A stretch of 64,000 bases of DNA, from positions 2,914,501 through 2,978,500 of the forward strand of contig NC_070574.1 in the NCBI RefSeq assembly GCF_026914185.1. The letters run 5' to 3'. The notes beneath the pieces were generated by a model. It was not told where the DNA came from and did not search any database. It saw nothing but the letters and a program-made list of their open reading frames with translations. The stretch comes from Puccinia triticina. Taxonomy: Eukaryota > Basidiomycota > Pucciniomycetes > Pucciniales > Pucciniaceae. The stretch's first letter is position 1; the number at the start of each line of letters is the position of its first letter. A program made the translations under genes and the position numbers. Positions 1 to 10,751 of this stretch are shown here, in pieces.

Positions 1-956
1 GCTGGCGATCTGGTCGGCCAGATGGGGCGAGAACTTGGGCTCGTGGGTGAACCTGTAGAGCGGGCCTGTGGGACCGCAAGGGTGGTGGATTGAGAGGCGT
101 GAGCGAGGCCTGCGTGGGGGTGGCGCGCCCGCGCTTTTTCCGACTCACGCAACTTTTTACGATGCTTGAGGATGTCTTGGTGGCACAGTATCCAGACCGA
201 CATGCCGGCTTTCTTGGATACCCAGTAGGGGTGTAAGATCCGATTGGGCGTCAGGTACGCCCCCGGCCCGTCCTCTCGTCCTTTCTTACTCTTCCCGGCT
301 GGTCGGCTCTGTTGTTGATGATGATGATGTTGTTGTTGCTGTTGCTGCTGCTCTGATTCAGGGGGAGATTCTCGAGAAGGCGCCCATTTGAAAAAACTGA
401 AGGAAATCATAAGGTCTAAGCTCACAATCAGTTGTATGTGTTTCTGCATATGGGATCCAGAAGAGAGAGAAAAAATGGAGAATCGGACGTACCTGATGGC
501 AAGATTGTGCCGGTGAATGCATCGAGACGTTGGAAGGAGTTGAGGAGTTTTTCGGTCTGAGCTAGGGGATGTAGAGAGGCGGATCAGGTTGGTGGAGACA
601 TGTGGAACATAGGAAGGTGAAGGCCATGTATGTACGTGTGCTCTGCGGGTGCGCATCTTGAGGGCCCGGAGCTTGAAGCGGGCCAGGCGTTCGTCCTTGG
701 ACTCGTTCCAGCGGGGCGTGAAGCGATTGAGCCACTTGAGCCGGGCGTGCTCGGATTCGGGCAGGGACAGGGGCGAGTTGTGGTCGATGAGTGGCGAGAG
801 GCCGATGGATTTGAGTCGGGATGGCGATGGCAGTCGGACGGGCACCCGGGGCGATTCTTGAATCCGAGATCCGCTCCCTCCGCCCGGCCGGGACGGGCTG
901 GAAGTCTTTCCGAGGGGATGGCTCAGCCGGCTCGGCCGTGCACTCTTCCAGCTCAT
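1..956 (-). CDS. unrecognised protein, N-terminal part, runs off left edge
   Basis: I do not recognise the family. A spliced model on the minus strand is fully phase-consistent: exons 956-636, 556-493, 415-149 and 65-1, with introns beginning GTACAT, GTACGT and GTGAGT. The start chosen is the ATG at 956-954 (MSWK...), the first Met in the frame. The first about 60 residues are Ser/Pro/Gly-rich and probably disordered; then comes a basic helical stretch (ARLKWLNRF, RLARFKLRALKMR, residues about 72-105), a leucine-rich short exon, a polar Gln7-His4-Gln3 tract (about 151-164) encoded by a CAG/CAT microsatellite, and a well-conserved-looking part rich in aromatic and basic residues (YLTPNRILHPYW..., KHRKKLRPLYRF). 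No signal peptide or membrane segment is seen. The gene is head to head with the glucanase at 2122 and could share regulatory sequence with it. The C-terminus lies outside the window, so function is unknown. Confidence 0.6.
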   Translation of the reverse strand, partial: MSWKSARPSRLSHPLGKTSSPSRPGGGSGSRIQESPRVPVRLPSPSRLKSIGLSPLIDHNSPLSLPESEHARLKWLNRFTPRWNESKDERLARFKLRALKMRTRRAHVHTWPSPSYVPHVSTNLIRLSTSPSSDRKTPQLLPTSRCIHRHNLAIRYVRFSIFSLSSGSHMQKHIQLIVSLDLMISFSFFKWAPSRESPPESEQQQQQQQHHHHQQQSRPAGKSKKGREDGPGAYLTPNRILHPYWVSKKAGMSVWILCHQDILKHRKKLRESEKARARHPHAGLAHASQSTTLAVPQARSTGSPTSPSSRPIWPTRSP

Positions 957-2121
957 CGTCGTTGCTCCTCCTTGCTGGCGGGATCCTCGGCGGCTGGAGG
1001 TGAGCCCCACTATGCTGTGACATCCCCGACGTCCGCGCGGGACACCCTCCGGCTGCAGGAGAGGCTTATCGCTTTGCGCCGACCGAGAGGAGGAGCGGAG
1101 CACGCCGTCTGGGATCTTCTGATACAGCGCTTGGGCGGCTGATTAGTGGAGAACGGCGGCGCCTCATGAAGTGTTCTGTACAAGCCGACAATTATCTGGG
1201 TGGTGTGGTGGAGGAAGGACCAGCTGAACGCAAACAAAAGTCCAGATTGGAAATATGTATGTACTGCATCTCGCCAGCTCATCCCTGTCAACAAGACTTC
1301 CTATCAGCCCATCTCTGTCTTTATCTTTACATATCCCTGAGACTGGCCACCCCACTGCCAGCCCGCGCCCTTCCGACCGCGACTTCAGCAACTCTCCGCC
1401 CGGAACCCGCCGCCTGCCGAGCCAGACACCCGCCGAGTGGACCAGCCAACCTCCTATGTAACACAACCTCCTCCAAACACCCCCCCACCAGACCGAGACA
1501 GCCTTCTGCCCAGCCGTAGCCGCACATCCACGTCTGTCTATCTCGTGCCGCCATCCGACTCCTGCTTGGTAAGCCCCGCTTCTTTCTTCTCGCTGTTCGG
1601 CTCGCCCTGCCCCGGACGCTCGCACCACCATCGCCCCATCTCCTCCTCAACGCCGTCGTCATCATTTGCAAACCCTCCTTCTTGAATATGCATCCCCCAC
1701 CTTGGATATCCTTATTACCAACACATACATCTTTATTTATTTGTTTACGAATGCCTCCATTGCCATCGTTACGACAGGCCAACTCTGGCCCTGGTGTTCA
1801 GCTGTCCAGGCCCCCATCCCATCCCATCCCTCGTTGACTGCGCGCGTATGTCGGACTAGGAGCCAGCAAATGAATATGTATGCTCGCATGTTTCATCTCA
1901 AAAGCAGTGCCCCTGTGGCGTGTATGCTGCTTCAACCATCTCGCAGTTTACATAGGTATATTATATCCCGGCACCAGTTCCTGCCGAGGGCATCCCCATC
2001 GCCCACTTTGTGCCCCTTCAGTGCCCTCCTCCCTCTCCACACCCTGCCTTACCCCTATCCGCTCCTTTCCCCGTCGGCCTGCTGCTGCCACACAGCTTGA
2101 ACTTGAGCACTAACACACACC
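957..2121. promoter_or_regulatory. divergent intergenic region between two head-to-head genes
   Basis: About 1.16 kb separates the start codon of the minus-strand gene (956) from that of the glucanase (2122). The stretch holds several pyrimidine-rich tracts (for example 1440-1690 and 1975-2100), as fungal promoters often do. Open frames here are fragmentary and show no domain. I see no transposon ends. A shared promoter is an inference from geometry only. Confidence 0.4.
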
Positions 2122-4237
2122 ATGGCCATCGTACGTCTGACCCCCTCTTCTCCCTCCACACCCTCTCCAGCTCGAGCCCCAAGCTATCATGAGCGCAAGG
2201 CTGTCGATCTATGATGCAGCCCAAGGCTTACCCTCCGTCCCTGCCCCCAAGAAACGTCGCCCATGGGCATTCATCATCATCGGCTCCATCCTGGCCATCT
2301 GTGCAGTCGTCATCCCCATCGCCGTCGTCTTCACCTCCAAGTCCGAGAGCCATCCCGACCCGGCCGCCAAGGGCGTCTCGGCTGCCTCCAAGGCCCACAA
2401 AATCGGCCCCAACGACCTCGCCCCCAAGCCCAAGTGGGACTTCGACGTCAACAAGATCGTCGGCATCAACCTCGGTAATTGGCTCATCTTGGAAGTCAGT
2501 TTAACCCCCGCGTGTTTCATCGTGATCTTCAAAAAAAAGAAGATCGCCGTCCAACTGACATATGTATATTATGCGCCGCTGGTAACTCGATCAACAGAGA
2601 TGGATGGCCGAAGATTGGTTTGTTCAGAATGCTGGCCCCAACTCGTGGGATGAGTGGAGCTTCACCATCGCCAAGGGTGACAAAGCTGCCCAAACTCTGG
2701 AGGTCAGCAAGCCTGTCCTTCGTCTTTGCTCGGCCGCCCTTCCACTGATCGATCATCCCCTACCCGACATCTCATAGGAGCATTGGGCGACCTGGGTGAC
2801 TGAAGATGATATCGAGAAGCTCTATCAAGCCGGGATCAACACCCTCCGAATCCCGCTCGGCTTTTGGGTCAGTCTGTCTCCAGCCCTGCTCCTACCGGTG
2901 TGTAGGTTTACTGAGATTTACATGCTGTCGATCCAGCTCTTCATCGAGACCGTTCCTCCGGAGCCTTATATCACCACCACCCAGCTTGACCATCTGGAGC
3001 GTCTCTGCGGCTGGGCCTACGCCCGAGACATGTATATCATCATGGATCTCCACGGCCTTCCCGGAAGTCAAAACGGGGAGCAACAGTCCGGACACAGTTG
3101 CGTCAACTGATCTGAGCATGCCCTAAGGAGTGTCCGGCTGACCGGGAGCCTGTCTTTCTTCCTCCTCGTCTTTTCCACTCAGATACCACAAGCCCGAACT
3201 TCTTCCAGCCCCTCCAACAGGCTCGCTCCGATCAGCTCATCAAGGCCGTCGTCGATTGGATCGACACATCGGCCTACTACAGTATCATCTCTGCCATCGA
3301 GGTGGTCAACGAGCCCAGGCCGTACACGACCGAACAACGGGCCATGCTCAGAGCCTACTACGATCGCAGCTACGAGACCATCCAGACCCTAGGCCCCAAA
3401 GCCCCAGCTATGTTTTTCGCCGACGTAAGCATACCCAGCCACCATCCCAACAACCTCCTTCGCATTCAATCTTGCTGAACTTAGACACGTGGTTTTTTCT
3501 GTATAGGGATTCGTCCCCGGCGACAAGTTCGCATACTGGTGGGAGTTCGCATCATCCCACAAGACTCAGCCCCCGACGTTGATCTACACCGACCATCCGT
3601 ACATCGGCTACTTCCCCGCCCAAACCAACGCCGCCGACATCTTCAACCAGATCTGCACCAAGGGAACCAAGTACGCCAACTTCCCGGTCACCACGGTGAT
3701 CACCGAGTGGTCGCTTCGGACGGGGATCCAAAACACGACGTTTGAGAGGACGTTCTATGAGGCCCAGTTGAAGTCAGTGTTTGGATAATGATCTCTCTGT
3801 CATCAGTTCGATTGAAGCTTACCGTGTTTTTTTCTTTTTTTTCTTTCAGCACGTGGGCCTGGTACTCTGGTGCGGTGTTCTGGTCGCTACGGGTGCTTGA
3901 CTCGAAGGTGGCCGTTCTTGCCGACAAGGTAGCGCAGTACCAATGGTCGTTCGAGAATCTCTTGGAGCGGGGCTCGATAGCGCAGCCGACCAAGAAGGGG
4001 GACACGACGCAGTTCCTGAAGGAGCTCCGGACGCCCTGCGGTGCCCCGCCGACGCTTGTCCGGGACGGCACCGCGCCCCAAGGCACCGCCGCGGCCGCCG
4101 CCATCGCTGATGCCGAGGCCGCGAAAGCCATGATTCCCACGATCACTAAGACTATCGAGGCTGCCGCTCAGCAGTTCGGTCTCGTCGGCATCGGCGCTAA
4201 GGCCGTCCACAAATCCCCCAAGCGCCGCATCCGCTAG
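2122..4237 (+). CDS. glucan 1,3-beta-glucosidase (exo-beta-1,3-glucanase), GH5-type, membrane anchored
   Basis: Eight exons: 2122-2130, 2171-2494, 2598-2702, 2778-2867, 2937-3096, 3183-3424, 3507-3772, 3850-4237; all phases agree and give 527 residues. The first exon is only nine bases (Met-Ala-Ile). Residues 30-33 are basic (KKRR) and are followed by one hydrophobic segment at about 36-57, so the protein should be a type II membrane protein with its catalytic domain outside. Family motifs are clear: GINLGNWL near 100, LRIPLGFW near 170, DLHGLPGSQNG near 215, the acid/base Glu in VVNEP (about E273) and the nucleophile Glu in ITEWS (about E377). GH5 exoglucanases release glucose from beta-1,3-glucan and act in wall remodelling. 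The C-terminal 100 residues are Ala-rich and end in a basic tail. The donors at 3097 (GTTGCG) and 2703 (GTCAGC) are weak but the protein frame requires them. Confidence 0.93.
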
Positions 4238-5895
4238 AGCCTCCCGTCTCCCTCTCCATCCACACTTTCTCATCCTTCGCCGAAAAATACCGCCATGAGG
4301 CAGCACAGCTTGCTTCATCATGTCCGGCACGAAATAACCACACTTATATCCCCTTCCCTTCATTTTTTGTTTTGTTTTTGTTGTTGGTCCTCTTGTGCGA
4401 ACAATCGGAGTGCTCAATACTATACGAACGACCATGTCTTATCTATGCACAAATTTAATACACTGATCCCCTTCTTTTTAGCTGTCCCTAGTCGCGCACC
4501 TCGAGAACACCCGGAGCCAGCCACGATGGTCTCGGTCCTCAACCTGCTCCCAGGAATGTGTGCTTGGCTTGACCGATGATGGTCCCCTTGTTGTTTGATT
4601 GGTGACCCGCTTCTATCCCTTACGTGTCCCTGCTTGTCTTTGTTTCTGCCAAGCCAGTTTTGTTGCTACTACCACATACAATCTTTCTTGGGGCATCCTT
4701 CTACAAAATATTACCACATACTCCAAACAAAAAAATTAGCACACACTCTCCGAATGATATGGGGTGCTCAAAGCCTTTGCACCCTTGTTATTCTGTGCCC
4801 CTGAGGCGTTGGAGTCGAGTGCATACGGGTTCTACTCCCAAGATTGCTTGTCATAATGGTGGCAACGAAAATCTCTTGAGACAATTATGAACACGTCCAA
4901 GAAATATGATACGGTGCCTTCTACATAGCCCCTGGCTATACAAGGTCAGATCCGTTTTTATGTATTGTGATTCCAGGAATGCTTGGACAGATTTTTGAGC
5001 TGTGAACTCAAAATCATGGAATCCTGACAGTTGAGTTCAGGTTTTCAGCCTTCTTGCTGGGCAACAATAGGGGGCTGACATGCCAAGTTTGCAGCTGTGT
5101 TGGTCAGAAAGCCAGAATTTTACCGGTGCTGTGGCTCAAAGACCATAACTTTAGCCCCCCAAAAATCTTGAATTGTTCAACCTTAAGCGGAATCACAATT
5201 AGGTAGGTTTACCCTGGTTTACAAGGTTGGAGCACCTGTGCTAGCGGCAGTTGCCAGAATCTGACCTGACTGCTATTCCCTTGCTCCCTGGACAGAGTGA
5301 TAAACAGCTGCTGTGTTGTGCCAACCAGAGGGAGGCGCCTATGTCCCATGTCAGTCCCATGGCCAGAGCAAATTTGGGATTTTGGTTGGGCCTTTTTCTA
5401 AAAAAAAAGGTCACTCATCCGTCTTGTGATGGATTTAATCTTTGTTTAGGTTTCCATGGAGCCCATCTTGTGAGGACTTTGATCCTTGTTTGAATTTCCA
5501 TGGCCCACAGAGCCTTCCTTATCCCTGTGATCAGTAACACACCCCTCTCTTTGATCTGTAATAATCTTCATAACACTCGGAGTTGTGGATTCTGTATGGT
5601 GCAAGATGTGTGATCAAGGAGGAATTATTTCACATCAGAATGAAATTGAGGGCCAGTGGGCTGCTCACCGCCCTCCAAAATGGGGAAAATATCCAAAGGT
5701 TCTCCATCAATGTGCTCATATTTTTTCCCACCAAAACGTGACCGTCCAAGGAGGAATTATGCAGCTATGTAATTAGGCCCCGGTTGTGAGTGTTAGAATT
5801 CAATATGATCAATAGTTTGAAGCCAAGGAAAATCTGTGTGAAGCTCCATTTTTTGCAGAAATGATTCTCACATTTCACAAAACACAGATTATTTA
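4238..5895. other. intergenic, no supported gene
   Basis: The first few hundred bases after the glucanase stop are T-rich and probably contain its 3' UTR and polyadenylation signals. The remainder is AT-rich sequence with only short frames and no domain, tRNA or complete inverted repeat that I can support. Confidence 0.5.
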
Positions 5896-6049
5896 GGCCC
5901 TGTTTGGCTGCTGCGTTATACGTCATAAATGGTTGAATTTATGACGCGCAACCCCCGGGGGTTTCAAAGTTTTGGTGGCAACGGGGGGCTACCTTTGGGT
6001 TGCAGCGTCATAAATTCAACCATTTATGTGTCACACAACAAATGGGGCC
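5896..6049. mobile_element. small foldback MITE flanked by TA
   Basis: The ends are inverted (GGCCCTGTTTGGCTG at left; the right end read in reverse begins GGCCCCATTTGTTG). Inside, ATAAATGGTTGAATTTATGACG near 5925 is matched by its inverse near 6005. A TA dinucleotide flanks both ends. Length is about 154 bp with no coding capacity. The superfamily is uncertain: the end resembles Harbinger/Tourist-type MITEs, whereas TA flanks would fit Tc1/mariner. Confidence 0.65.
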
Positions 6050-6054
6050 TAAAT

Positions 6055-6500
6055 TAGAGATGGCACTTGAGCACTCATTTGCATGTCCCCGGCACCCGCC
6101 AGCAGGTACCTGGAGCACCCGCCAGCAGGTGCGGGTGTGCAGTTTTTGGGCAGGACAAAAACAGCTACCCATCCGGGTACCCGCTCATCCTAGTGGGCCA
6201 GATGAATCAGAGAGATCCCTCCGTTTGAAGAGGTCCTCCAACCGGGAGGTGTACATACCACCTCAAGTGGAGCAATCACTCTAGCCAGAGGTGCAAACAC
6301 TTCCTTGACAGGAGGAGTCCCTCTGGTCAAAAAGCTTGTGCACCTCTTTGACCAGAGGGATCCCTCCGTTCAAAAAGGTATGTACACCCCTTTGGGGTCC
6401 CTCCAGTTAAAGAGGTATGTAAACCCCTTTGACTGGATGGGATCGTTGGTCAGAGAGGTTTGTACACCTCTGTCAGTTGAATTGAATCAATTTGAGCCAA
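6055..6500. mobile_element. truncated hAT-like non-autonomous element (one end only) with palindromic units
   Basis: It starts TAGAGATGGCACTTGAG, the same terminus as the complete elements at 24117 and 57330, directly beside the MITE at 5896-6049. It continues with CACCCGCCAGCAGGT and GGGTACCCG palindromes and, from about 6190, with units such as CCAGAGGGATCCCTCCG separated by GTATGTACACC-type blocks. I find no matching right end (GCCATCTCTA), so the element is truncated, and its right border is approximate. Confidence 0.6.
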
Positions 6501-7214
6501 TACAAGGTTTACCTTAAACCAGTTCAGATTCCCCTACTGATTTCTTAATGTAATGCAAACAATACCCAACAAGAATAGGATTTATATGAGCTGATGAACC
6601 AAGTTTAAATGAGTGACTGACTCACTCAAGTGGTCATCATTGCCATTAAAATTTGAATACCTTCAAGCTGTATAAAAAAAAAATTATACCTTGAGAATGA
6701 TTTCTAAATCATAGGTGAGTCAGTCATTTGATTGTCATGTGGTTTAGCAAGCTGACTGGACTTGAAGAAACATGCTCCCCTTGGAAGTGTTGGAAAGGAA
6801 ATTCAGTTGTGTGTGAAGTAGAATGTTATACCACTTTTGAAGACTTGTCCATTTGGAGGATGCCACAGTTGAGGCAAACACACCATTTCATAGCACTGAC
6901 CTTGTGTAATCATCTTGTAGTTGTTTGAGTTGTTATATGGGTCAATATACATGATTGAAATTGTTTCAGCTGCATTAAAATTATAACAGGCATATCATGG
7001 TTAACCAATATAATTCAAATCAGTCTTGCTGTTGGTTGTCTTTCTGAACCTGATCATTGCCATTGTCCCATAAGTATTACTTGGATAGTTTCTCATTTCA
7101 AAATGATATCTCAGGAAATTTCAAGTAATATAAGCAGCATAGTAAGAAAACGTGAAGTGTGTTGGAGTTTTGTTTATGTGTTTGTGCACCGCAGCGGCAC
7201 AGCCGCCTTAGCCC
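6500..7214. other. AT-rich intergenic stretch
   Basis: No gene or delimited element is supported here. Near 7189-7208 there is a short hairpin (GCAGCGGC ... GCCGCCTT) resembling the hairpins at 38101, 47750 and 52630. Confidence 0.4.
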
Positions 7215-7447
7215 CTACACCCGGGGAGTCCTTTGACGAGGATATCTCGAGGAATCCTTGTGGATTCCCTGTAGTGCCCCTGCGCAAGGTTGGACCAGCG
7301 GCTGCTGGTCCACACGTTCACGTGTTCTCCACCAAATGGATCACGGGGGCTCCTCATGATGATCATCCGAGGATACCGATTCCGCCCGCCGTGAAATCCA
7401 TGTGGAACACGGTACCAAGCTGGTGAAAAAAGAGCTGCACCAACAAA

Positions 7448-7540
7448 ATGATGCTGGTGGGATTCGAACCCAGCTGCATACCAGGGCAAAGCCGGCAGCA
7501 TTGCTTAGCAGCTACGCTATTCCAGATAGTGACACAGCAG
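7448..7540 (-). repeat. tRNA-like sequence (SINE head or pseudo-tRNA)
   Basis: Read on the minus strand it has an A-box-like TAGCGTAGCTGC and a B-box GGTTCGAATCC at tRNA-like spacing. The acceptor stem does not pair, so it is not a functional tRNA. A related B-box occurs in the opposite arm near 9362. Confidence 0.4.
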
Positions 7541-7759
7541 GCAATCGGATGTCGCACGCAGCCCGCAGCAACACCCGAGCCAAGGGGACCCCTTTTACGC
7601 GGGTGTCGCTGCGGGCTGCGTGCAACACCCGATTGCCCGCTGTGTGAAGTACCCCCTCGCTCAAGGGTATCATACCCACTCAGGAAGCCGTTTGCGAGTT
7701 GACTTTCCATCAAAGTTTTTTTTCAACTTTTTTTTTTTCTTCCTTTCAATTACTTATTT

Positions 7760-8395
7760 TCTTGAACTTTCAACACTTCAGGACCAGCCTGAGCTAGTCC
7801 TGGCTGGAAGTGAAAAAAAAAAAAGTTGTGCTGGTGGAACCGACGTGAGAAACAAGCCAACGTGGTCTCCACAAGTTACAGGAGTGTGCTTCGTGGAACC
7901 GATGGGGAAAAGTGACAAACCCGTCGGTTCCACGGGGAAAACAATGATCTGTGGAACCGACAAGCTTACCGAGCACTTACCGAGCTGATCCTCGCCGGTT
8001 CCACGGATCAACAGCTCCTTGTTGGATCCACGAACCTGCTCGCCAGGAAGTACCCCCGGCGTGTAGTACAGTCTGAAAATTGGTGCAGTACACGGCGGGG
8101 GTACTTCCTGCCCCGCCCGTTTGTGGAACCGACGAGAGGAGGGTAATCCGTGGAGCCGACAAGGATTGGCTCGGTAACCCCTTGGTAAGCTCGTCAGTTC
8201 CACGAAACGCTATTTTTCCACGTGGAACCGATGGGCTTCACACTTTTCCCCGTTGGTTCCACGATGTGCCTTCCTGGCACGCGTGGAGACCACGTCAGCT
8301 TGTTGCTCACGTCGGTTCCACGGCATTTTTTTTTTTTACTTCCAGCCAAGACCACCTCAGGCTGGTCCTGAGGTTTTGAAAGTCCAACAAAACTC
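7760..8395. mobile_element. non-autonomous element with about 60-bp imperfect inverted ends
   Basis: CTTCAGGACCAGCCTGAG...TGGCTGGAAGT followed by an A-run (7776-7822) is matched in inverse by a T-run and ACTTCCAGCC...CAGGCTGGTCCTGAGG at 8325-8375. Inside are alternating direct and inverted copies of GGAACCGACG / CGTCGGTTCC. No protein is encoded, and the precise ends are not fixed by a target duplication. Confidence 0.6.
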
Positions 8396-8507
8396 AATTT
8401 TGAAGAGAGGAAAAAAAAACTCAAGAAAAAAACCTATCGCAAACCAGATCGCAAACCATTGTTTGGGGGGTTGATATAGTGTAAAGAAGCGTGATACAGG
8501 AATGTGA

Positions 8508-9320
8508 CACTGCGGGCATCTTGCTCGCAGCGACATCATGACGCTGCATATCAGAATGCAGCGTCAGCTGCAGCGACATCTGGCCGGCTGATTGATTTGC
8601 CTTTGGACAGCCGGCCACCAATAAACCTCTCGATGACCGGTCCTTGTGCCGGCCATCAAGAGGATTATAACACACTCCTCTCACTCCTCTCGGTGACCAG
8701 CTCATGGACCGGTCATCGGGAGGAGTCCACACTCCTCTTGATGCCAGCACACACCGGCGTCAAGAGGAGTACAGACACCTCTCGATGGCCGGCACAACCA
8801 CCGGTCACCAAGAGGAGTACGCACTCCTCTCGATGGCTGGCCCAAGGCCCGGTCATCGGGAGGAGTACATACACACTTCCCTTGATGAACAGCACAGACC
8901 GGGCATCGAGGTGCATGTACTCCTCTCGACGCCGGCCTGTGTTGGCATTGAGAGGAGTATGGATTCCTCCTCCCGATGACCGGTCCTTGTGCTGGTCATC
9001 GAGAGGAGTGTGGACTCCTCCTCCCAATGACCAGTCGTTATGCTGGTCATCGAGAGGAGTGTGGACAATTCTCAATGGCCGGCACAAGGACTCCTCCTGA
9101 TGGCCGGTCCTTGGGCCAGCCATTGAGAGGAGTGCGTACTCCTCTCGGTGACCGGTCGTTGTGCCGGCCATCAAGAGGTGCGTTGTGTGTACATACCCCG
9201 GTGGCCGGCTGTCCATCAGACAGCCAAGTGTCGCTGCATTACTTGTTGCGCGGGGTTCGAATCCCCACTGAATCGTCAGATGTTGCTGCGGTCCGCAGCG
9301 ACATCGAGATTCCCGCAGTG
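8508..9320. mobile_element. CACTA-like non-autonomous element, TSD TGA, filled with a palindromic array
   Basis: The termini are CACTGCGGG and CCCGCAGTG and the flanking three bases are TGA on both sides (8505-8507 and 9321-9323), as expected for CACTA/EnSpm elements (CACTR ends, 3-bp duplication). Subterminal GCAGCGACAT and GCCGGC repeats are inverted between the two sides. A tandem array fills 8600-9190. A B-box-like GGGTTCGAATCCCC lies near 9256. No transposase frame is present. Confidence 0.75.
8600..9190. repeat. tandem array of about 48-51-bp double-palindrome units (array A)
   Basis: About a dozen units alternate GATGACCGGTCC...GGTCATC with GAGAGGAGTGTGGACTCCTC-type blocks. Spacer bases vary between units while the complementary arms are largely kept. 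Open frames of up to 213 codons on both strands arise from the repetition and are not genes. Confidence 0.8.
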
Positions 9321-9647
9321 TGAAATGGCTGCGTTGTGTAGCACTCCCTCTCACCCAGGCTCCCTGTGCTTGGTGTGGGTTCGAGTCCCAATGATGACAA
9401 TTTTTGACGGGCTCCTCCTGCTAAATTTTTCAGCCTCGCCTACGTGGCCACGTGGATTCCACGGGTACACATCTGTAAGTATCCGTGGAATCCTCGGGGC
9501 CATCACGAGGTGCCCCCGTGATCCACTTGGTGGAGGTCACGTGAACGTGTGGACCAGCAGCCGCTGGTCCGACCTCGCGCGCGGCTACCACGTGGAGTCC
9601 TCGTGGATTCCGCGTGATTTCCCCGTGGATGGACTCCCCGGGTGTAG

Positions 9648-10420
9648 CGTGCCATAGCTCCAAGCTAACACTGGAGGTGGCAAAGCTGCCTGTAAACTCT
9701 AGTGACTGTACTAACTTAACCAAGTCCCTCGCTGCTGCAGGCGTGTGTCTCGGAGCCTCCGACAGCCCTCGGCAGGAGGGACTTGCACCTTATCACCCCT
9801 TTTTGCGGGGGCAAGATTCCAGATTTTGGTGGGAGGAATTTTCAAAAGTGTATAATTCCTTGCTTGCAAAACCTTCTTGAGATTAAATTTGCTGAGGTTG
9901 AAGACTGGCTTGTGCCTGTCCAACCTGGAGAATTTCAGGCATCTCAATCCATTCCCTCCACTCCAAAAAAAAAAAAAAAACACATCAAAAACACTGAATC
10001 TGTGGATTTTACACGGAAAAGGTCTGGGCTCAGCACCTCAGTTCCACCGTTCTGTCCACAATAAAACGTAGAGGGAATCAATGGAGATAGAACAATTTCT
10101 GCTCTTTTCTCCAGCATCTTCTGCTGATTTTGAGCTAATCACATGGGAGTGGGTGTGATAGGTGAGCTATACTAAAGAAAAAATCAAGAAAGTACCCCAA
10201 AATTCCATTCTTGCTACGCGAGCTTGGGGCGCTAGGGTCTATCCCTGGTGGAGGCTGGCTTCGCGAGTTCAGCCCCGAAGTCTCAAGGGACTTTGTTACA
10301 TAAGTTCGGTGACTGTATATCTTTCGCATTTCTGAGTTTGGAAACTGGTATGCAACACCGGATAACTGTTTGAAACACAGGGTCAAGGTCTGGGACCTGC
10401 AGGGCGGGCAAGGTTTTTCC
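9648..10420. other. spacer left of the KDZ element
   Basis: No gene supported. It includes a poly-A tract near 9966-9981. The last eight bases (10413-10420, GTTTTTCC) are the left copy of the KDZ target duplication. Confidence 0.4.
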
Positions 10421-10585
10421 CACCTGTGAACAGCCCCCAAGTTGGTATGTTGAAGCCCCAGACTCGCGCACAGGAAAGGCTTCACAGAGCCTTTCTGCGG
10501 GGCCTTTTTTGCTCCGTGGATTCCATGGGTTCCACGGAATCTGGGTCGCGCGCGCCTCCCAAAGTCCACCTAAGTCAAAGTCCCC
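10421..10585. repeat. left terminal inverted repeat of the KDZ element
   Basis: It is inverted with respect to 19338-19503. The two arms differ by scattered substitutions and small gaps, so they are similar rather than identical. Confidence 0.85.
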
Positions 10586-10751
10586 ACACCGGTGTCCCAA
10601 CTCACCACACATTTTTCTACGACTACGTCAAACTTTGTCTGGAAATCTCAAGCAGTTCAAAAACATCAACTAATTGTGATTTGGACCTTATCCCAGTTTG
10701 AACAGGTACCTTATTGTCGTGAATTGTGCCTGGTCGCTATCTCGTTACTAC

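Larger units (their letters stand above)
7215..9647. mobile_element. composite element with about 230-bp inverted arms, hosting other elements
   Basis: The left arm (about 7215-7445, starting CTACACCCGGGGAGTCC) and the right arm (about 9415-9647, ending GGACTCCCCGGGTGTAG) are inverted copies that share landmarks such as GTGGACCAGCAG/CTGCTGGTCCAC and the ACGTGAACGTG block. Each arm is followed inwards by a tRNA-like B-box (GGTTCGAAT type). Between the arms lie a second inverted-repeat element (about 7760-8395) and a CACTA-like element (8508-9320). No target duplication of the outer arms is convincing. Confidence 0.6.

Noticed and set aside
562..1142. Long frames on both strands at the left edge
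   Set aside because: They are shadows of the first exon of the minus-strand gene, read in another frame or on the opposite strand; only the spliced MSWK frame continues through three further exons.
8504..9354. Frames of about 200 codons on both strands
   Set aside because: They are products of array A inside the CACTA-like element.
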